Shown here one piece after another: positions 1-9,400 of a stretch of 34,944 nucleotides of DNA (positions are counted from its first letter, which is position 1; each line of letters starts with the position of its first letter). Under the pieces are notes generated by a model. It did not search any database. It was not told the DNA's origin and saw only the letters and a list, made by a program, of their open reading frames with translations. A program made the position numbers and the translations under genes. Origin of the DNA: Saprospiraceae bacterium. GTDB lineage: Bacteria > Bacteroidota > Bacteroidia > Chitinophagales > Saprospiraceae. Location of the stretch: NCBI GenBank assembly GCA_020630475.1, contig JAHDBI010000030.1:1-34944 (forward strand), read 5' to 3'.

Positions 1-218
1 ATTTGACTTTAAATTCAATATTTTATAATAATCCTTCAACTGTATCTTTTATGGTTTTTCGTTTAATATGTATTCCCTTTTATAAATTCAGGCGAAATAT
101 TTTTTGACGTTCAACTATTTTCAATCATTTAATTTATTTAAGATAGTATGAATTCGTTCAATTCTATTTTTAAGGATTCAGTTTTGATCTACTAGTGTGC
201 ATTCTAAATTGATTACAG

Positions 219-1823
219 CTAACTATTGTATATCCCTGCAAAAGCAATTCCTGTCAATTGATGCATTTTGTAATCGATCGTACTCAAATCATCTTGATTA
301 AATTTATTTATATCATCATAACCGCAGGAGCGTGCAACGACTTTCAAGAGATCGTTTGAAGCCCTAAAAAAATTATTTAACTGTTGCGCGGATGATTCGA
401 TAATAAGACGTTGTCTCAAATGATCTTTCTGTGTTGCTATCCCCACAGGACAATTATTACTTCCACAGGCTCTCATTCCCAAGCAGCCTATTGCTTGTAG
501 AGCAGAATTGGACAAGGCCACTCCATCTGCTCCTAACATTAAAGCCTTGGCAAAATCTTCTGGTACTCGAAGTCCTCCTGTAATAATTAATGTTACATGA
601 TTGGCATTTTTTTCATTCAGATACTTTCTAGCTCGAGCCAAAGCCGGAATTGTAGGAACATTGATATTATCACGTAAAATAGTCGGTGCTGATCCCGTCC
701 CTCCCCCTCGACCATCTAGTATTATATAATCCACACCTACCGCTAGAGCAAAATCAATATCCTTTTCAATATGGCTTGCTGCTAATTTAAATCCAACAGG
801 TATTCCTCCAGTTACTTCTCTAACCTTGCTTGCTACTTTTTTAAAATCTTCTACAGTGAACAAATCTGGAAAGGCAGCAGGAGAAATGGCCGCTTGACCT
901 TCTTCTAATCCTCTTACCTGAGCAATTTCTTTTGTAACTTTCGATCCAGGCAAATGTCCTCCAGTTCCAGTTTTGGCACCTTGTCCTCCCTTAAAATGAA
1001 ATGCCTGCGCTTTTTTTACCTTATCCCAAGAAAATCCAAATTTACCAGAAGCTAATTCATAAAAATATCTAGAATTATTTTCTTGTTCTTCAGGTAACAT
1101 TCCACCTTCACCACTACAAATTCCTGTACCAGCCAATTCGGCTCCCATTGAAAGCGCAATTTTGGCTTCTCTTGAAAGCGCACCAAAGCTCATATCTGAG
1201 ACGAACATAGGCATATCTAATTCAAGAGGTTTTTCAGCTTTAGGGCCAATAATCAATTTTGTCTTAACTTCTTCATGATCTAACAAGGGACGAGTCGCCA
1301 ATTGTGCTGGCAAGAACTGTATTGAGCTCCATTGAGGCAAAGAATTTCTTTCCACTCCCATCGAAGCAGAAGGACCATGATGTCCAAAATTCTTTAGCCC
1401 ATTTTGTGCTAATTCTTTAATGTACCGTGTATAGGGCTCAGTATCCTCAGGATGAGTATCCGCATATGCACCTTGATAAGCATCTCGATCAAATATTTGC
1501 GGGTGGACATTTAAATATTCATTTATTTCATTTTCATCTATGACTACCCAACCCTCTTCTATTGCAGCCGAAAACTTATGTAGAACTTCATCGTTATTGT
1601 ATTCACTTACTCCTGTATCATATCGATAATCCCAACCATGCAATCCACAGATTAGATTATCACCTTTTATAAATCCATCAGCCATTAATGCCCCTCTATG
1701 CAAGCACCTTCCGTATAGAACTGAAATCGATTCGTCATATTTTACAATTACCAAGTCTAACCCATTCACCAACGCATGTGTTGGTGTTCGATCTTCCAAT
1801 TTAGAAAACTCTATTAGTTTCAT
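219..1823 (-). CDS. Rieske–glutamate synthase-like FMN oxidoreductase fusion
   Basis: Predicted cytoplasmic flavin/iron-sulfur oxidoreductase of 534 aa. The N-terminal ~90 residues form a Rieske-type [2Fe-2S] domain with the motif C-X-H-X16-C-X2-H (Cys40, His42, Cys59, His62). The rest resembles the FMN-binding synthase domain of glutamate synthase (GltB/archaeal GltS type): a Gly-rich GGQGAKTGTGG stretch, the SPAAFPDLF segment, and a [3Fe-4S]-type C-X5-C-X4-C motif at Cys447, Cys453 and Cys458 followed by PVGIATQ. There is no glutaminase (amidotransferase) domain, so it is not a complete glutamate synthase large subunit. Family members of this kind are annotated as FMN-binding glutamate synthase family proteins of uncertain substrate. 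I chose the ATG at 1823 because an AGGA-like ribosome binding site precedes it; the upstream in-frame TTG at 1838 is less likely. It is probably transcribed alone: 141 bp separate it from the dioxygenase gene upstream. The reaction is not known. Confidence 0.9.
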   Translation of the reverse strand: MKLIEFSKLEDRTPTHALVNGLDLVIVKYDESISVLYGRCLHRGALMADGFIKGDNLICGLHGWDYRYDTGVSEYNNDEVLHKFSAAIEEGWVVIDENEINEYLNVHPQIFDRDAYQGAYADTHPEDTEPYTRYIKELAQNGLKNFGHHGPSASMGVERNSLPQWSSIQFLPAQLATRPLLDHEEVKTKLIIGPKAEKPLELDMPMFVSDMSFGALSREAKIALSMGAELAGTGICSGEGGMLPEEQENNSRYFYELASGKFGFSWDKVKKAQAFHFKGGQGAKTGTGGHLPGSKVTKEIAQVRGLEEGQAAISPAAFPDLFTVEDFKKVASKVREVTGGIPVGFKLAASHIEKDIDFALAVGVDYIILDGRGGGTGSAPTILRDNINVPTIPALARARKYLNEKNANHVTLIITGGLRVPEDFAKALMLGADGVALSNSALQAIGCLGMRACGSNNCPVGIATQKDHLRQRLIIESSAQQLNNFFRASNDLLKVVARSCGYDDINKFNQDDLSTIDYKMHQLTGIAFAGIYNS

Positions 1824-1964
1824 AATCCTGTTTTCCAATAATATTACGATATTTTATATATAAAAAAAGAAAGGTTCTTAGATAATGTTGACAGAAGTGG
1901 GGATGAACAGAATATTTTGTAATAAAGGGTGTTGCTATGAAAAAAATAGTATTCAGTCCATAAT

Positions 1965-2570
1965 CTAAATGTCCTTTAAATAAATATCAAAATTAAGACT
2001 GAGATTTCCGTTCGTATCGGCTGGTATTAAGTCTAGGATTCTCAATTGTGCTTTGGGTTTTGATGCCCAAGGATCTTTTTCAATATGAGGATCACCCTTA
2101 AAGTAGATTTGTGAGATTAATTCTTTAGAATTCTTAGCACTGACGCGATAGTGTATATGAGCTGGTCGATATAAGGTGCCATTCATGTATTTTCCGGGGA
2201 GGATGGTTTTGAACTGATAGTTGCCTTCAGAATCCGTTAATATTCTAGCCCTTTGATTAAAATCTGGAGAGTCATTATCGTATTCACCTTCTGTATTGCA
2301 ATGCCAAATTTCGACAAGGGCATTCGAAATTGGAGTTTGGCAATCAGATTGCAGTACTTTTCCTTGCAAGAAAATCCTGGCACCTTTTAATCCTTCAGTT
2401 GTCAAATCCGAACGCATTGGCGCATCAGCGCGATAAAAGGGACCAAGAATATCGTTGGTGGTTTCACAATCTCCGTTGAAGGTTCCATCTGCTTGTTGTA
2501 TGATTGTTCCGATAGTAGAAACTCCGAAAACGGATATTGATGACTTTAAGAGAAATTCTTTTCTATTCAT
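1965..2570 (-). CDS. intradiol ring-cleavage dioxygenase family protein
   Basis: A 201-aa member of the protocatechuate 3,4-/catechol 1,2-dioxygenase fold, non-haem Fe(III) enzymes that open catechol-type rings between the hydroxyls. The family signature is clear: an N-terminal LGPFY segment, the WHCNTEGEYDN motif carrying the first Tyr ligand (Tyr97), PGKY with the likely second Tyr ligand (Tyr128), and RPAHIH with both His ligands (His138, His140). All four iron ligands are therefore present. The first ~25 residues (MNRKEFLLKSS followed by a weakly hydrophobic stretch) look like an export signal, possibly a degenerate Tat signal with RK in place of RR, so it may act outside the cytoplasm. 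Such exported single-domain intradiol enzymes are common in Bacteroidota and mostly uncharacterised. No beta-ketoadipate pathway genes are adjacent, so the substrate cannot be inferred from context. ATG start at 2570. Confidence 0.9.
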   Translation of the reverse strand: MNRKEFLLKSSISVFGVSTIGTIIQQADGTFNGDCETTNDILGPFYRADAPMRSDLTTEGLKGARIFLQGKVLQSDCQTPISNALVEIWHCNTEGEYDNDSPDFNQRARILTDSEGNYQFKTILPGKYMNGTLYRPAHIHYRVSAKNSKELISQIYFKGDPHIEKDPWASKPKAQLRILDLIPADTNGNLSLNFDIYLKDI

Positions 2571-2572
2571 GA

Positions 2573-2679
2573 CAGGTATTTACTTAAACCCGGTTTATTC
2601 ATTAGAAAATCTATTCCGACTTGAAATACCTGCAAAATATACCATTTCATTAAGTTTTCTCACTTCACCATAGTGGTGA
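2573..2679. promoter_or_regulatory. palindromes upstream of the dioxygenase gene
   Basis: In the 272-bp gap upstream of the dioxygenase ATG I see three symmetric elements. CAGGTATTT (2573-2581) pairs with AAATACCTG (2624-2632). TAAACC-C-GGTTTA occupies 2585-2597, inside that loop. TCACCA-TAG-TGGTGA occupies 2665-2679. They could be operator sites for a regulator of the dioxygenase gene, but no regulator gene is in the window and chance cannot be excluded. The rest of the gap (2680-2842) shows nothing I can name. Confidence 0.25.
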
Positions 2680-2842
2680 CTATGCCTCAGCTCCAAAACT
2701 TCATATTTTATTGGTCTTTCATGTCTCATAACGAAGTTCTAATGAATAATCCGGTTAAATGAAGAAATGAAGATTCTACATTTTAACTAACAGTAGTCAA
2801 CTCGTTGATATTGTTAATTATAATTTAATTAAAACTTAAAAT

Positions 2843-4336
2843 CTAAGCACTCTCACCGACCCCATACCTTCTTTCGTCACCAACGGCTTCAGCGTTTTCT
2901 GTATTTAAGCGAATCGAATGTGTTCCGCCAAAGTAAAGTGACTTTCCATTCCATTCTTTAAATTTAATAGATCCGATATACTCATGATCAAAGCCCTTTT
3001 CGGCATTCAATTCGGAGCCATCAAAATATAGCTTGGGAGAATGAACAGCATCATGTAAGGGAAGATTAAAATGCAAGGCATTTAGGATTGTTTGAGACAA
3101 CATGAATGGTATTCTACCAGCACCACCAGTACCCGTAACAAGAACTAAATCCTTGGTATCACGTATCATCGTTGGAGTCATCATGGATCGAAGTCTTGAA
3201 TTTTCTTGCCAACTGTGGAACCCATTCGGCAATAAAGCCGCCTCACCCAACATATTGTTCATTTGCATATCAGTACCTTCTATAAAATATCCGCAACCTT
3301 CGCCAATAGATGTAGTTAATGCGACTGCCATTCCATTTTTATCGACCACATTAAAATGTGAAGTACCGTGAGTGTTCAAATTAGAATTTTCTCCCTCCGA
3401 GACAATTTGAAAATTAGTTTTTAGATAATTGATCAATGATGCATCACTGTCTTTGAGGGAATGTATCAATTGATTAAGCTCAAGCAATAAATCAAAATGC
3501 TCTTTTGAGTTGATCTTTAACTCTTTTGAAATTTTAGATTCGATCGTTTTAAGTAGTGCCGCCAAAATTATCCCACCCGAAGAAGGATAGCCTGCAGTAT
3601 AAACCTCATATTCTTTCCATTGAAAACTCAGGGGTTTTCGAAAGATAGTTTTATAGTTAGCTAAGTCTTCTAAGCTCAGAGTGCCACCATTTTCCTGGCA
3701 ATCTACAACCAATTTACGGGCAATTTCACCTTTGTAGAATAGATCTGCCCCTTCAAGAGCCATACTTTCCAAAAAATCCGCGTAGTAAGGCATTCGGATC
3801 ATTTCTCCTTCTTTCTTGGTTATTTCTTCATTAAAAAACACCTCTCGTCCACGAGGACTGATGCCAAAAATATCCTTTAACAATTCTAGATCAAATGCTT
3901 GAAATGTATTTAAAGCGATGCCTTCCTTGGCACTTCGAACCGCTTGAGAAGTCAATTCTTTCATTGGAATACTGCCCCACTTCTCGTGCATGGCATACAT
4001 ACCACTAATTGCCCCGGGAGTTGCCATTGATCCCAATCCTACATGAAAGTCTTCGGTCGTAGGACCAAAATCGATCGTGACCGGATAAAAATCTAGCCGT
4101 GATTCCTTTTTTTTATTTATCGGGGTTTGGCAAAAAAAATCTACCATTTCTATTCCTTGATTTGGAACATTTACCAGCGCAAAACCACCTGCCCCCGCAG
4201 ATGCCATACAGGGCTCTGAAAGAAAGCTCATCCAATATGCCGCAATGGCTGCATCTACTGCATTTCCACCAAACTCCAACACCTCTCTTGCTGCTCGCAA
4301 AGTTTCTTCATGTCCAGCTGAAATAGAATATTTCAT
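2843..4336 (-). CDS. gamma-glutamyltranspeptidase family protein
   Basis: A 497-aa Ntn-hydrolase of the gamma-glutamyltransferase family (glutathione/gamma-glutamyl compound hydrolysis or transfer; self-cleaving precursor). Family marks are GGNAVDAAIAA near the N-terminus, the GAGGFALV segment, and the autoprocessing site GTSHFNVVD, whose Thr (residue 325, codon 3364-3362) is the expected nucleophile, followed by GMAVALTTSIG. A late GTGGAGRIP segment stands where classical enzymes carry GSPGG. I chose the ATG at 4336 because it lies one base beyond the stop codon of the upstream gene, has a purine-rich AAAGAAG stretch before it, and begins the conserved domain at once; an in-frame upstream start at 4375 would overlap the previous gene. 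No signal peptide is visible, unlike typical periplasmic enzymes, so a cytoplasmic homologue with another substrate is possible. It is likely translationally coupled to the upstream gene. Confidence 0.9.
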   Translation of the reverse strand: MKYSISAGHEETLRAAREVLEFGGNAVDAAIAAYWMSFLSEPCMASAGAGGFALVNVPNQGIEMVDFFCQTPINKKKESRLDFYPVTIDFGPTTEDFHVGLGSMATPGAISGMYAMHEKWGSIPMKELTSQAVRSAKEGIALNTFQAFDLELLKDIFGISPRGREVFFNEEITKKEGEMIRMPYYADFLESMALEGADLFYKGEIARKLVVDCQENGGTLSLEDLANYKTIFRKPLSFQWKEYEVYTAGYPSSGGIILAALLKTIESKISKELKINSKEHFDLLLELNQLIHSLKDSDASLINYLKTNFQIVSEGENSNLNTHGTSHFNVVDKNGMAVALTTSIGEGCGYFIEGTDMQMNNMLGEAALLPNGFHSWQENSRLRSMMTPTMIRDTKDLVLVTGTGGAGRIPFMLSQTILNALHFNLPLHDAVHSPKLYFDGSELNAEKGFDHEYIGSIKFKEWNGKSLYFGGTHSIRLNTENAEAVGDERRYGVGESA

Positions 4337-4337
4337 T

Positions 4338-5573
4338 TTAAGCTTCTTTTGAACTAGAAAATTGATTGACGGCAATTTGGATATCTAGTTGCTCGGTGTT
4401 TAACATGGCTTGCAATCCTTTTGGTTTAAGAAGTAAGGATTCCAATTTAATGGGTTGTGCTTCTAGTTTTATTTTTATCGCCTCTGATCCTTTGACAGAT
4501 TGATTAAGATCATTGGTATGGACTTCGAGGATTGAATTAATATCTAGAGGAAAATAATTTTCCAATCTACTTTCGATGATTTTACTTATTACTGGTGCTC
4601 CAAGTTTATGAAATATATTCTTAGCTTTTAAATTGACGTTTTCGTCTTCAATCAGAATGCATCCATTCTCTAATGTTATATCTCCGAAGATTTCTAAATT
4701 GGCTTCGATGGGTTTGGTCAATTGAAAATCTAGTTTTAGTGATTCATCATAATTTATATTTAAATCCGTGACTTGTATTTGTTGACCTCCCATATCCAAA
4801 TTAGTAATTTGATTTAAGATAATAGGTTTCAACACATCATAGGTAAGATTCAAATCTAGTTGATTATGATCAGACGAAATAACCTCAGATTTCCACTCAA
4901 AACAAGGAATAGTATAATCATCTAATTGATGAATTTGATCTTGAACTTTTAGTTTTCCTCTAAATCCTATTTCAACAGAAATATAAGTTTCAGAATCAAT
5001 AAAATAAGACATGTGAACTTCGTTCAAATTAAAACTTGCGTAAAAGTGAAGATCACCTGGAATGGGTATACCTTGGTATAAAGTTTGAAACTGTTGATTC
5101 ATTAGCTGATGAAAATCTAAGTTTTTGTGAATCATTTCATCTACGTGATCTAAAAGTCTTTCTTTGGTTTTATCCAAGGCATAATCTGCTAGTGATTCAA
5201 TAGGGATATTAAGAATCCCCATCTTTACTTTGGGATCAACAAGCCACTCATGATCCATTAATTCAGAATTAGTACTCAAAGAAAAATCCTTCTCAATTTG
5301 AACTTGAATTTTAAAATCAAAATAAAGTTTCCCGTTTGCTTCCAAGGTAAACAAACCTTCAGGTTTATACATTTTCAGAGATAAAGGAAGTCTTAATAAG
5401 AATTCTTTCTCTTGTGCTTTCAAGGCAATTTCACCATCAATTTCAGCTTGAATTTTGAAACCATTGTATTCCATTTCTTCGGACATCAATTGTCTAAATG
5501 ATGTTACGATCTGTTCTATAATTAAAGTTTTCGAAAGCCGAAGAACAATAGGTTTAAATGCAGATGAATTCAT
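4338..5573 (-). CDS. hypothetical protein, possibly DUF4403/TULIP-like
   Basis: A 411-aa protein I do not recognise with certainty. It has an alternating hydrophobic/polar pattern throughout, few cysteines, long beta-prone stretches and an amphipathic helical segment near residues 120-155 (LADYALDKTKERLLDHVDEM). Two halves of similar character are separated by a linker around residue 230. This resembles the elongated, lipid-binding TULIP/BPI-like proteins grouped as DUF4403, which are frequent in Bacteroidota, but the match is by general pattern only. Unlike many DUF4403 proteins it lacks a lipoprotein signal or clear signal peptide. Its TAA stop is separated by one base from the ATG of the transpeptidase gene, so the two form an operon; a functional link is not evident. 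ATG start at 5573. Confidence 0.75.
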   Translation of the reverse strand: MNSSAFKPIVLRLSKTLIIEQIVTSFRQLMSEEMEYNGFKIQAEIDGEIALKAQEKEFLLRLPLSLKMYKPEGLFTLEANGKLYFDFKIQVQIEKDFSLSTNSELMDHEWLVDPKVKMGILNIPIESLADYALDKTKERLLDHVDEMIHKNLDFHQLMNQQFQTLYQGIPIPGDLHFYASFNLNEVHMSYFIDSETYISVEIGFRGKLKVQDQIHQLDDYTIPCFEWKSEVISSDHNQLDLNLTYDVLKPIILNQITNLDMGGQQIQVTDLNINYDESLKLDFQLTKPIEANLEIFGDITLENGCILIEDENVNLKAKNIFHKLGAPVISKIIESRLENYFPLDINSILEVHTNDLNQSVKGSEAIKIKLEAQPIKLESLLLKPKGLQAMLNTEQLDIQIAVNQFSSSKEA

Positions 5574-5790
5574 ATTATAAAAATATATAATATGAATGAA
5601 CTAAACTAGTTGAATACGTTAAAATATTTCAAAAGCCGAAGTTCTGTTTCATTTGGTCGAACAGAGCAATTCATCTACGGCAGCTTGTGATTGTTGGTTT
5701 GGCGGAAAATTATATCCCTTCGTACGACCACGGGAGTATGCCGTGATTTATAGTGTTATCCCTTGGCTATTCTTCGTGTTTTGAGAACTA
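5574..5790. other. intergenic stretch with short inverted repeats
   Basis: No gene is visible. About 5635-5765 looks richer in G+C than neighbouring intergenic DNA. It contains two small inverted repeats: TCTGTT at 5643-5648 with AACAGA at 5660-5665, and CACGG with CCGTG near 5730-5750. Neither is followed by a T-run in the minus direction, so they are not convincing terminators for the toxin gene. Short open minus-strand frames cross it but are interrupted. It may be a remnant or a dispersed intergenic element. Confidence 0.3.
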
Positions 5791-6093
5791 TTATAACTCT
5801 GTCAATCTATTTTTTAAATCCATGCGTTGGTGCAAAATTCTTATGATTTCAATTTTAGTTTTTGATGTCTGCTGGTAAAATATTATATGCTTTTCAGTTT
5901 TAAAGCCGAGTAGATTTTGTCTTATTCCTTCATATTCTTTTCCAATGTCAGGATTTTCTCCAATTAGGTTACAAGACATTTTAATCACTCCGTAATATTT
6001 ATCAGCTTGTTTTTCAGACCATTTTTCGAATGTGTAATCCCATATATTATTTAAATCATCAATGGCTTTTTGTCTAAGTATTACTATTGCCAT
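5791..6093 (-). CDS. ParE/RelE-family toxin
   Basis: A 100-aa protein of the RelE/ParE toxin superfamily. Typical features are the start (VILRQKAIDDLNNIWDYT), the helical hairpin with WSEKQADKYY, the central NPDIGKEYEGIRQNLLGFKTEKHIIFY stretch of which GIRQNLLGF is most diagnostic, and the end IEIIRILHQRMDLKNRL. ParE-type members poison DNA gyrase, while RelE-type members cleave mRNA at the ribosome. The pairing with a ParD-like antitoxin favours the ParE type, but the target is inferred. Its ATG at 6093 lies inside the antitoxin gene in another frame (20-bp overlap), the usual order with the antitoxin first. Length is normal for the family. Confidence 0.9.
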   Translation of the reverse strand: MAIVILRQKAIDDLNNIWDYTFEKWSEKQADKYYGVIKMSCNLIGENPDIGKEYEGIRQNLLGFKTEKHIIFYQQTSKTKIEIIRILHQRMDLKNRLTEL

Positions 6094-6334
6094 TCTTTCT
6101 TTTATCAGCTTTTAATTTTTTTAGATTTTCTTCAAAGTCAAAATCTTCGACTATTGGACTATTTAATCCGTCTTGGATTGCATTTCTTAATGCAATTGCT
6201 TTACTTTCTTCGTTTTCCAACATTCTTAGTCCAGCTCTAATAACTTCACTTACGTTTTTGTAGCGTCCAGAAGAAACTTGACTATTAACAAATTGGTCAA
6301 AATAATTCCCCAGTGATATGGATGTATTTTTCAT
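6074..6334 (-). CDS. ParD-like ribbon-helix-helix antitoxin
   Basis: An 86-aa antitoxin. The N-terminal ~50 residues follow the ParD/CopG ribbon-helix-helix pattern: a short beta strand (NTSISLGNYF), then FVNSQVSSGRYKNVSEVIRAGLRMLE, where SGRYKNVSEVIRAGLRMLE is the hallmark. The charged C-terminal tail (residues 51-86) is expected to wrap the toxin. Such proteins dimerise, bind their own promoter and neutralise the partner, which here is the overlapping downstream ParE-like gene. A perfect palindrome 9 bp upstream of the ATG is a plausible autoregulatory operator. The gene lies 82 bp downstream of the 3497-aa protein gene, with no clear terminator between them. Confidence 0.9.
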   Translation of the reverse strand: MKNTSISLGNYFDQFVNSQVSSGRYKNVSEVIRAGLRMLENEESKAIALRNAIQDGLNSPIVEDFDFEENLKKLKADKRKNGNSNT

Positions 6335-6343
6335 ATCCTATAA

Positions 6344-6364
6344 ATTTACCAATTTTTGGTAAAT
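6344..6364. promoter_or_regulatory. candidate ParD operator palindrome
   Basis: A perfect inverted repeat with 9-bp arms ATTTACCAA (6344-6352) and TTGGTAAAT (6356-6364) and a 3-bp TTT spacer, just upstream of the antitoxin ATG. Ribbon-helix-helix antitoxins normally bind such palindromes to repress their own operon. On the minus strand it overlaps a possible Bacteroidota-type promoter: TTG at 6371-6369, a 20-bp spacer, then TAAATTTA at 6348-6341, close to TAnnTTTG. That promoter would leave almost no 5' leader, so it is much less certain than the palindrome. Confidence 0.5.
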
Positions 6365-6416
6365 GCTGCAAGTTTGGTCAAATGTCGTGTTGACGTTTTT
6401 TCATGCTTAGAGCTGA

Positions 6417-9400
6417 CTACTCGATAAAAATCATTTTCTTTTGAATGATTTCATTTTCAAATTGCACTTCGATTAGGTAAACGCCACTGCTCATCAAATC
6501 ATCACTGGTAATTTCTTGAATATGGTTTCCTTCCTCAAGGTTGAGCAAACGATTCATAGTAATTTGACCTTGAGCATTATAGATTATGAAACTAACTTTT
6601 CCCTCAACTGGAATAGAAAAATGAAGATACGTTTTATCGCTCCAAGGATTGGGTACATTTTGAGTCACACTAAATTTGCTTGTGACCAAATTATCCTGAC
6701 GAATTTTTAGTATCAGTTTGTGACTCGTGTCATTCATATAAACTTCGTTGTTCAATGCCTCACTTTCTAAATTAAACTCGTCTGTCGAAAAATCTTCTTC
6801 GCCATCCAGGACAATGTAAAAAAGAGGTTTGTTTAAGTCACGTAATTCCACTGACATACCGTTGGTCGAATACCATACTACATTTAATTTTCCCTCTTTC
6901 TGGAAATAATTATTTTTAGACATTTCAAGCGTTCCAGAGATCAGATTCTTGATCTTTGTATTCAGATTCATACTCATTTGGAATCCATCAATACTTCTTT
7001 CTTCTGTACCATATATAGGGATCAATTGCTTTCCTTGTACTTCTTTGGCTCTTCTTGGCATTTCTATGACATACTCTTCACGATTTCTCTGTTCTATGCT
7101 CTTTCCTGTCAGATTCGTCTCCACACTACCATTTACATCGCCTGTCTTGACTCCTACAAAATTGATCTCCATATCTTCTGACAAATCTGTAATCTCATAT
7201 TCCTCCGGCAACAACTCCAACCACGGATTCTCCGGATCACTAAAACTGTGCAAGCCGTCTATAAATCGCCAACTCGTATTATTTGGAAACTCCTCATATA
7301 CACCCAATATCACTTTTCGTAACTCTATCAAATCCAGGGCTGTTATCTCCTCACTTCGATTGATATCTGCCGCGATCAGATCATATGGATTATTCAAACT
7401 CTGTAGTCCCAAAATGTGTTTCTGTATTAACACCAAATCTAAGGTACTCACCCCATTCATCACATCATCATTCTTCTCTGGAACCACTACGTAATTTCCA
7501 TCCATTGCCATCTCTCCAAAACCGTACTCTCCCTCTTCCTCAGTCATATCTTGTAAATTTGCATCTCCAGTCAAGTTAACCATCACTTCTTCCACGTACT
7601 CCTCATATTGATTGGCTATCTGACCTTCTATCGACACCAAGCCACCGGTATTACATAGGCTGACATTATTATCATCTATCACTTCAATGAAGGTCTCACA
7701 AAACGATTGATTCCCATTTATATCAGTTACGTACAACGCCACACTTTGTATTCCGATGTCATCACAATCGTAAATCAGCTCTGTCACTAATCCCTCAGCA
7801 TCAAAACTCAAGGTCACTGGATATCCACATACATGACCACTTCCGCCATCAAAGTACGATGGAGACAATACTACCATTTCTGTGTCCAATTCTCCATTAC
7901 CATCGGTATCCATCCCTACCAATTGGGTACTCAAGCCATTGATACACACTGCCGTCGGAGGTTTCACATTCACGATATTAAACAACTGTGTTGCCTCCGT
8001 ATAGTTGCCGCAACCATCCGTCAATTTCCATGTGATCTCATAATTACCTATTGGGTATTGACCACTGACATCATTTCCAGTCCCTGCATAATCTGCAACG
8101 CCATCATTATTACTATCTATCTCATAGGACCATTCCAAATCATTTGCACTCGTACATGCATCCGTTCCAGTTGCTGTTAAATTCAATTGGCCATCTATAC
8201 ATTCTGCATCCAAGGTTTCGACATTTACTGTTGACAAGTCACTGGTGATTTCTGGTAGACTCGTTTCATTCACTTTGATCACTTGTTCATGAGTCCACTC
8301 TGCAAATCCTCCTGCAATCGGCTGACACCAATCTATCACGGTCCACGTTCGAACAATCTTAAAGCAGGCATTATCTCCTTGCACAAAATTGAACACATCA
8401 TCAACATAGTTAAACGCTACTAGATCACATGGACCATCGTTTATGATTGGCTCACTATTTATTTCTGGTAAGTCTGCTGGCAAAATATCTGTCACGCCAC
8501 AGCCTTCGCCTTCATAGTCTGCTGGCCATGTTATATCTGAAGCTACGATCGGAGTATTGTTGGCAAAGCTGATCACTTGCGTACATGTTTGGGTCAAGCC
8601 CGAATGGCTCACAATACTAAATTCACGTGTCAATGCCCCTGTACCGCATTGATCAAAATCTTCAGTCGTCACTTCCATCACCTCTTGGATCGTTTGGCAA
8701 TTATCACTTACTATGGCTGCTTCAAATGTAGCATCCAAGTTGTTCAAATCGTAGTTGGTGGTGCAAGGTACTGTCATATTTCCTGGGCAGGTCAATACCG
8801 GTTCTAACTTATCTTGAACCTCTACTGTAATCATGCAATCGGTATAATTTCCTGCAGCATCATAAACTCGCAACTGCAACATTTGTTCTGTTCCGACATC
8901 TAAGCAACAGAACGTTACACTTTGTCCAAGCACTGAGTTTCCAACTACACCACAAGCATCTGTCATCCTTCTTACTTCAAAGCGATCGATTCCACAATTA
9001 TCATATGATCCATCATCAAAAGAATCAGCGGAAGCCACTGCAGTTCCATTTTGTTTAATTGACACTATGGTATTTCCTTCGCAGATTGCAATCGGTTGTG
9101 TCTCATCAGCTATTGTCAAGGTCATTGTACAACTGTTGCTATTTCCGCAAGCATCGTACGCCGTGTAGGTGATCAAGTGATCCCCTACGGGCAGCGTTGC
9201 TGTTCCACCATTCTCATTATCATTGAAACCACCAGGATAAGTTACATCCACTTCTATTGGATTGCTACAATTATCACTGACTGTTGCGCTTGGCAAGTTT
9301 ACTGTTCCTTCACAATTATTGAATCCATTGCTCGTGCTCAGTGTCACATTCGCAGGGCAATTGATCGTTGGTCCTACCAAATCTTTGATGTCGATTATTT

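Noticed and set aside
5725..5755. CACGG/CCGTG inverted repeat as terminator of the toxin gene
   Set aside because: The stem is only 5 bp and no T-run follows it in the minus direction.
6376..6402. Inverted repeat GTCAA/TTGAC next to TTTTTT between the 3497-aa protein gene and the antitoxin gene
   Set aside because: The T-run lies on the plus-strand side only. There is no plus-strand gene to terminate, and the stem is short.
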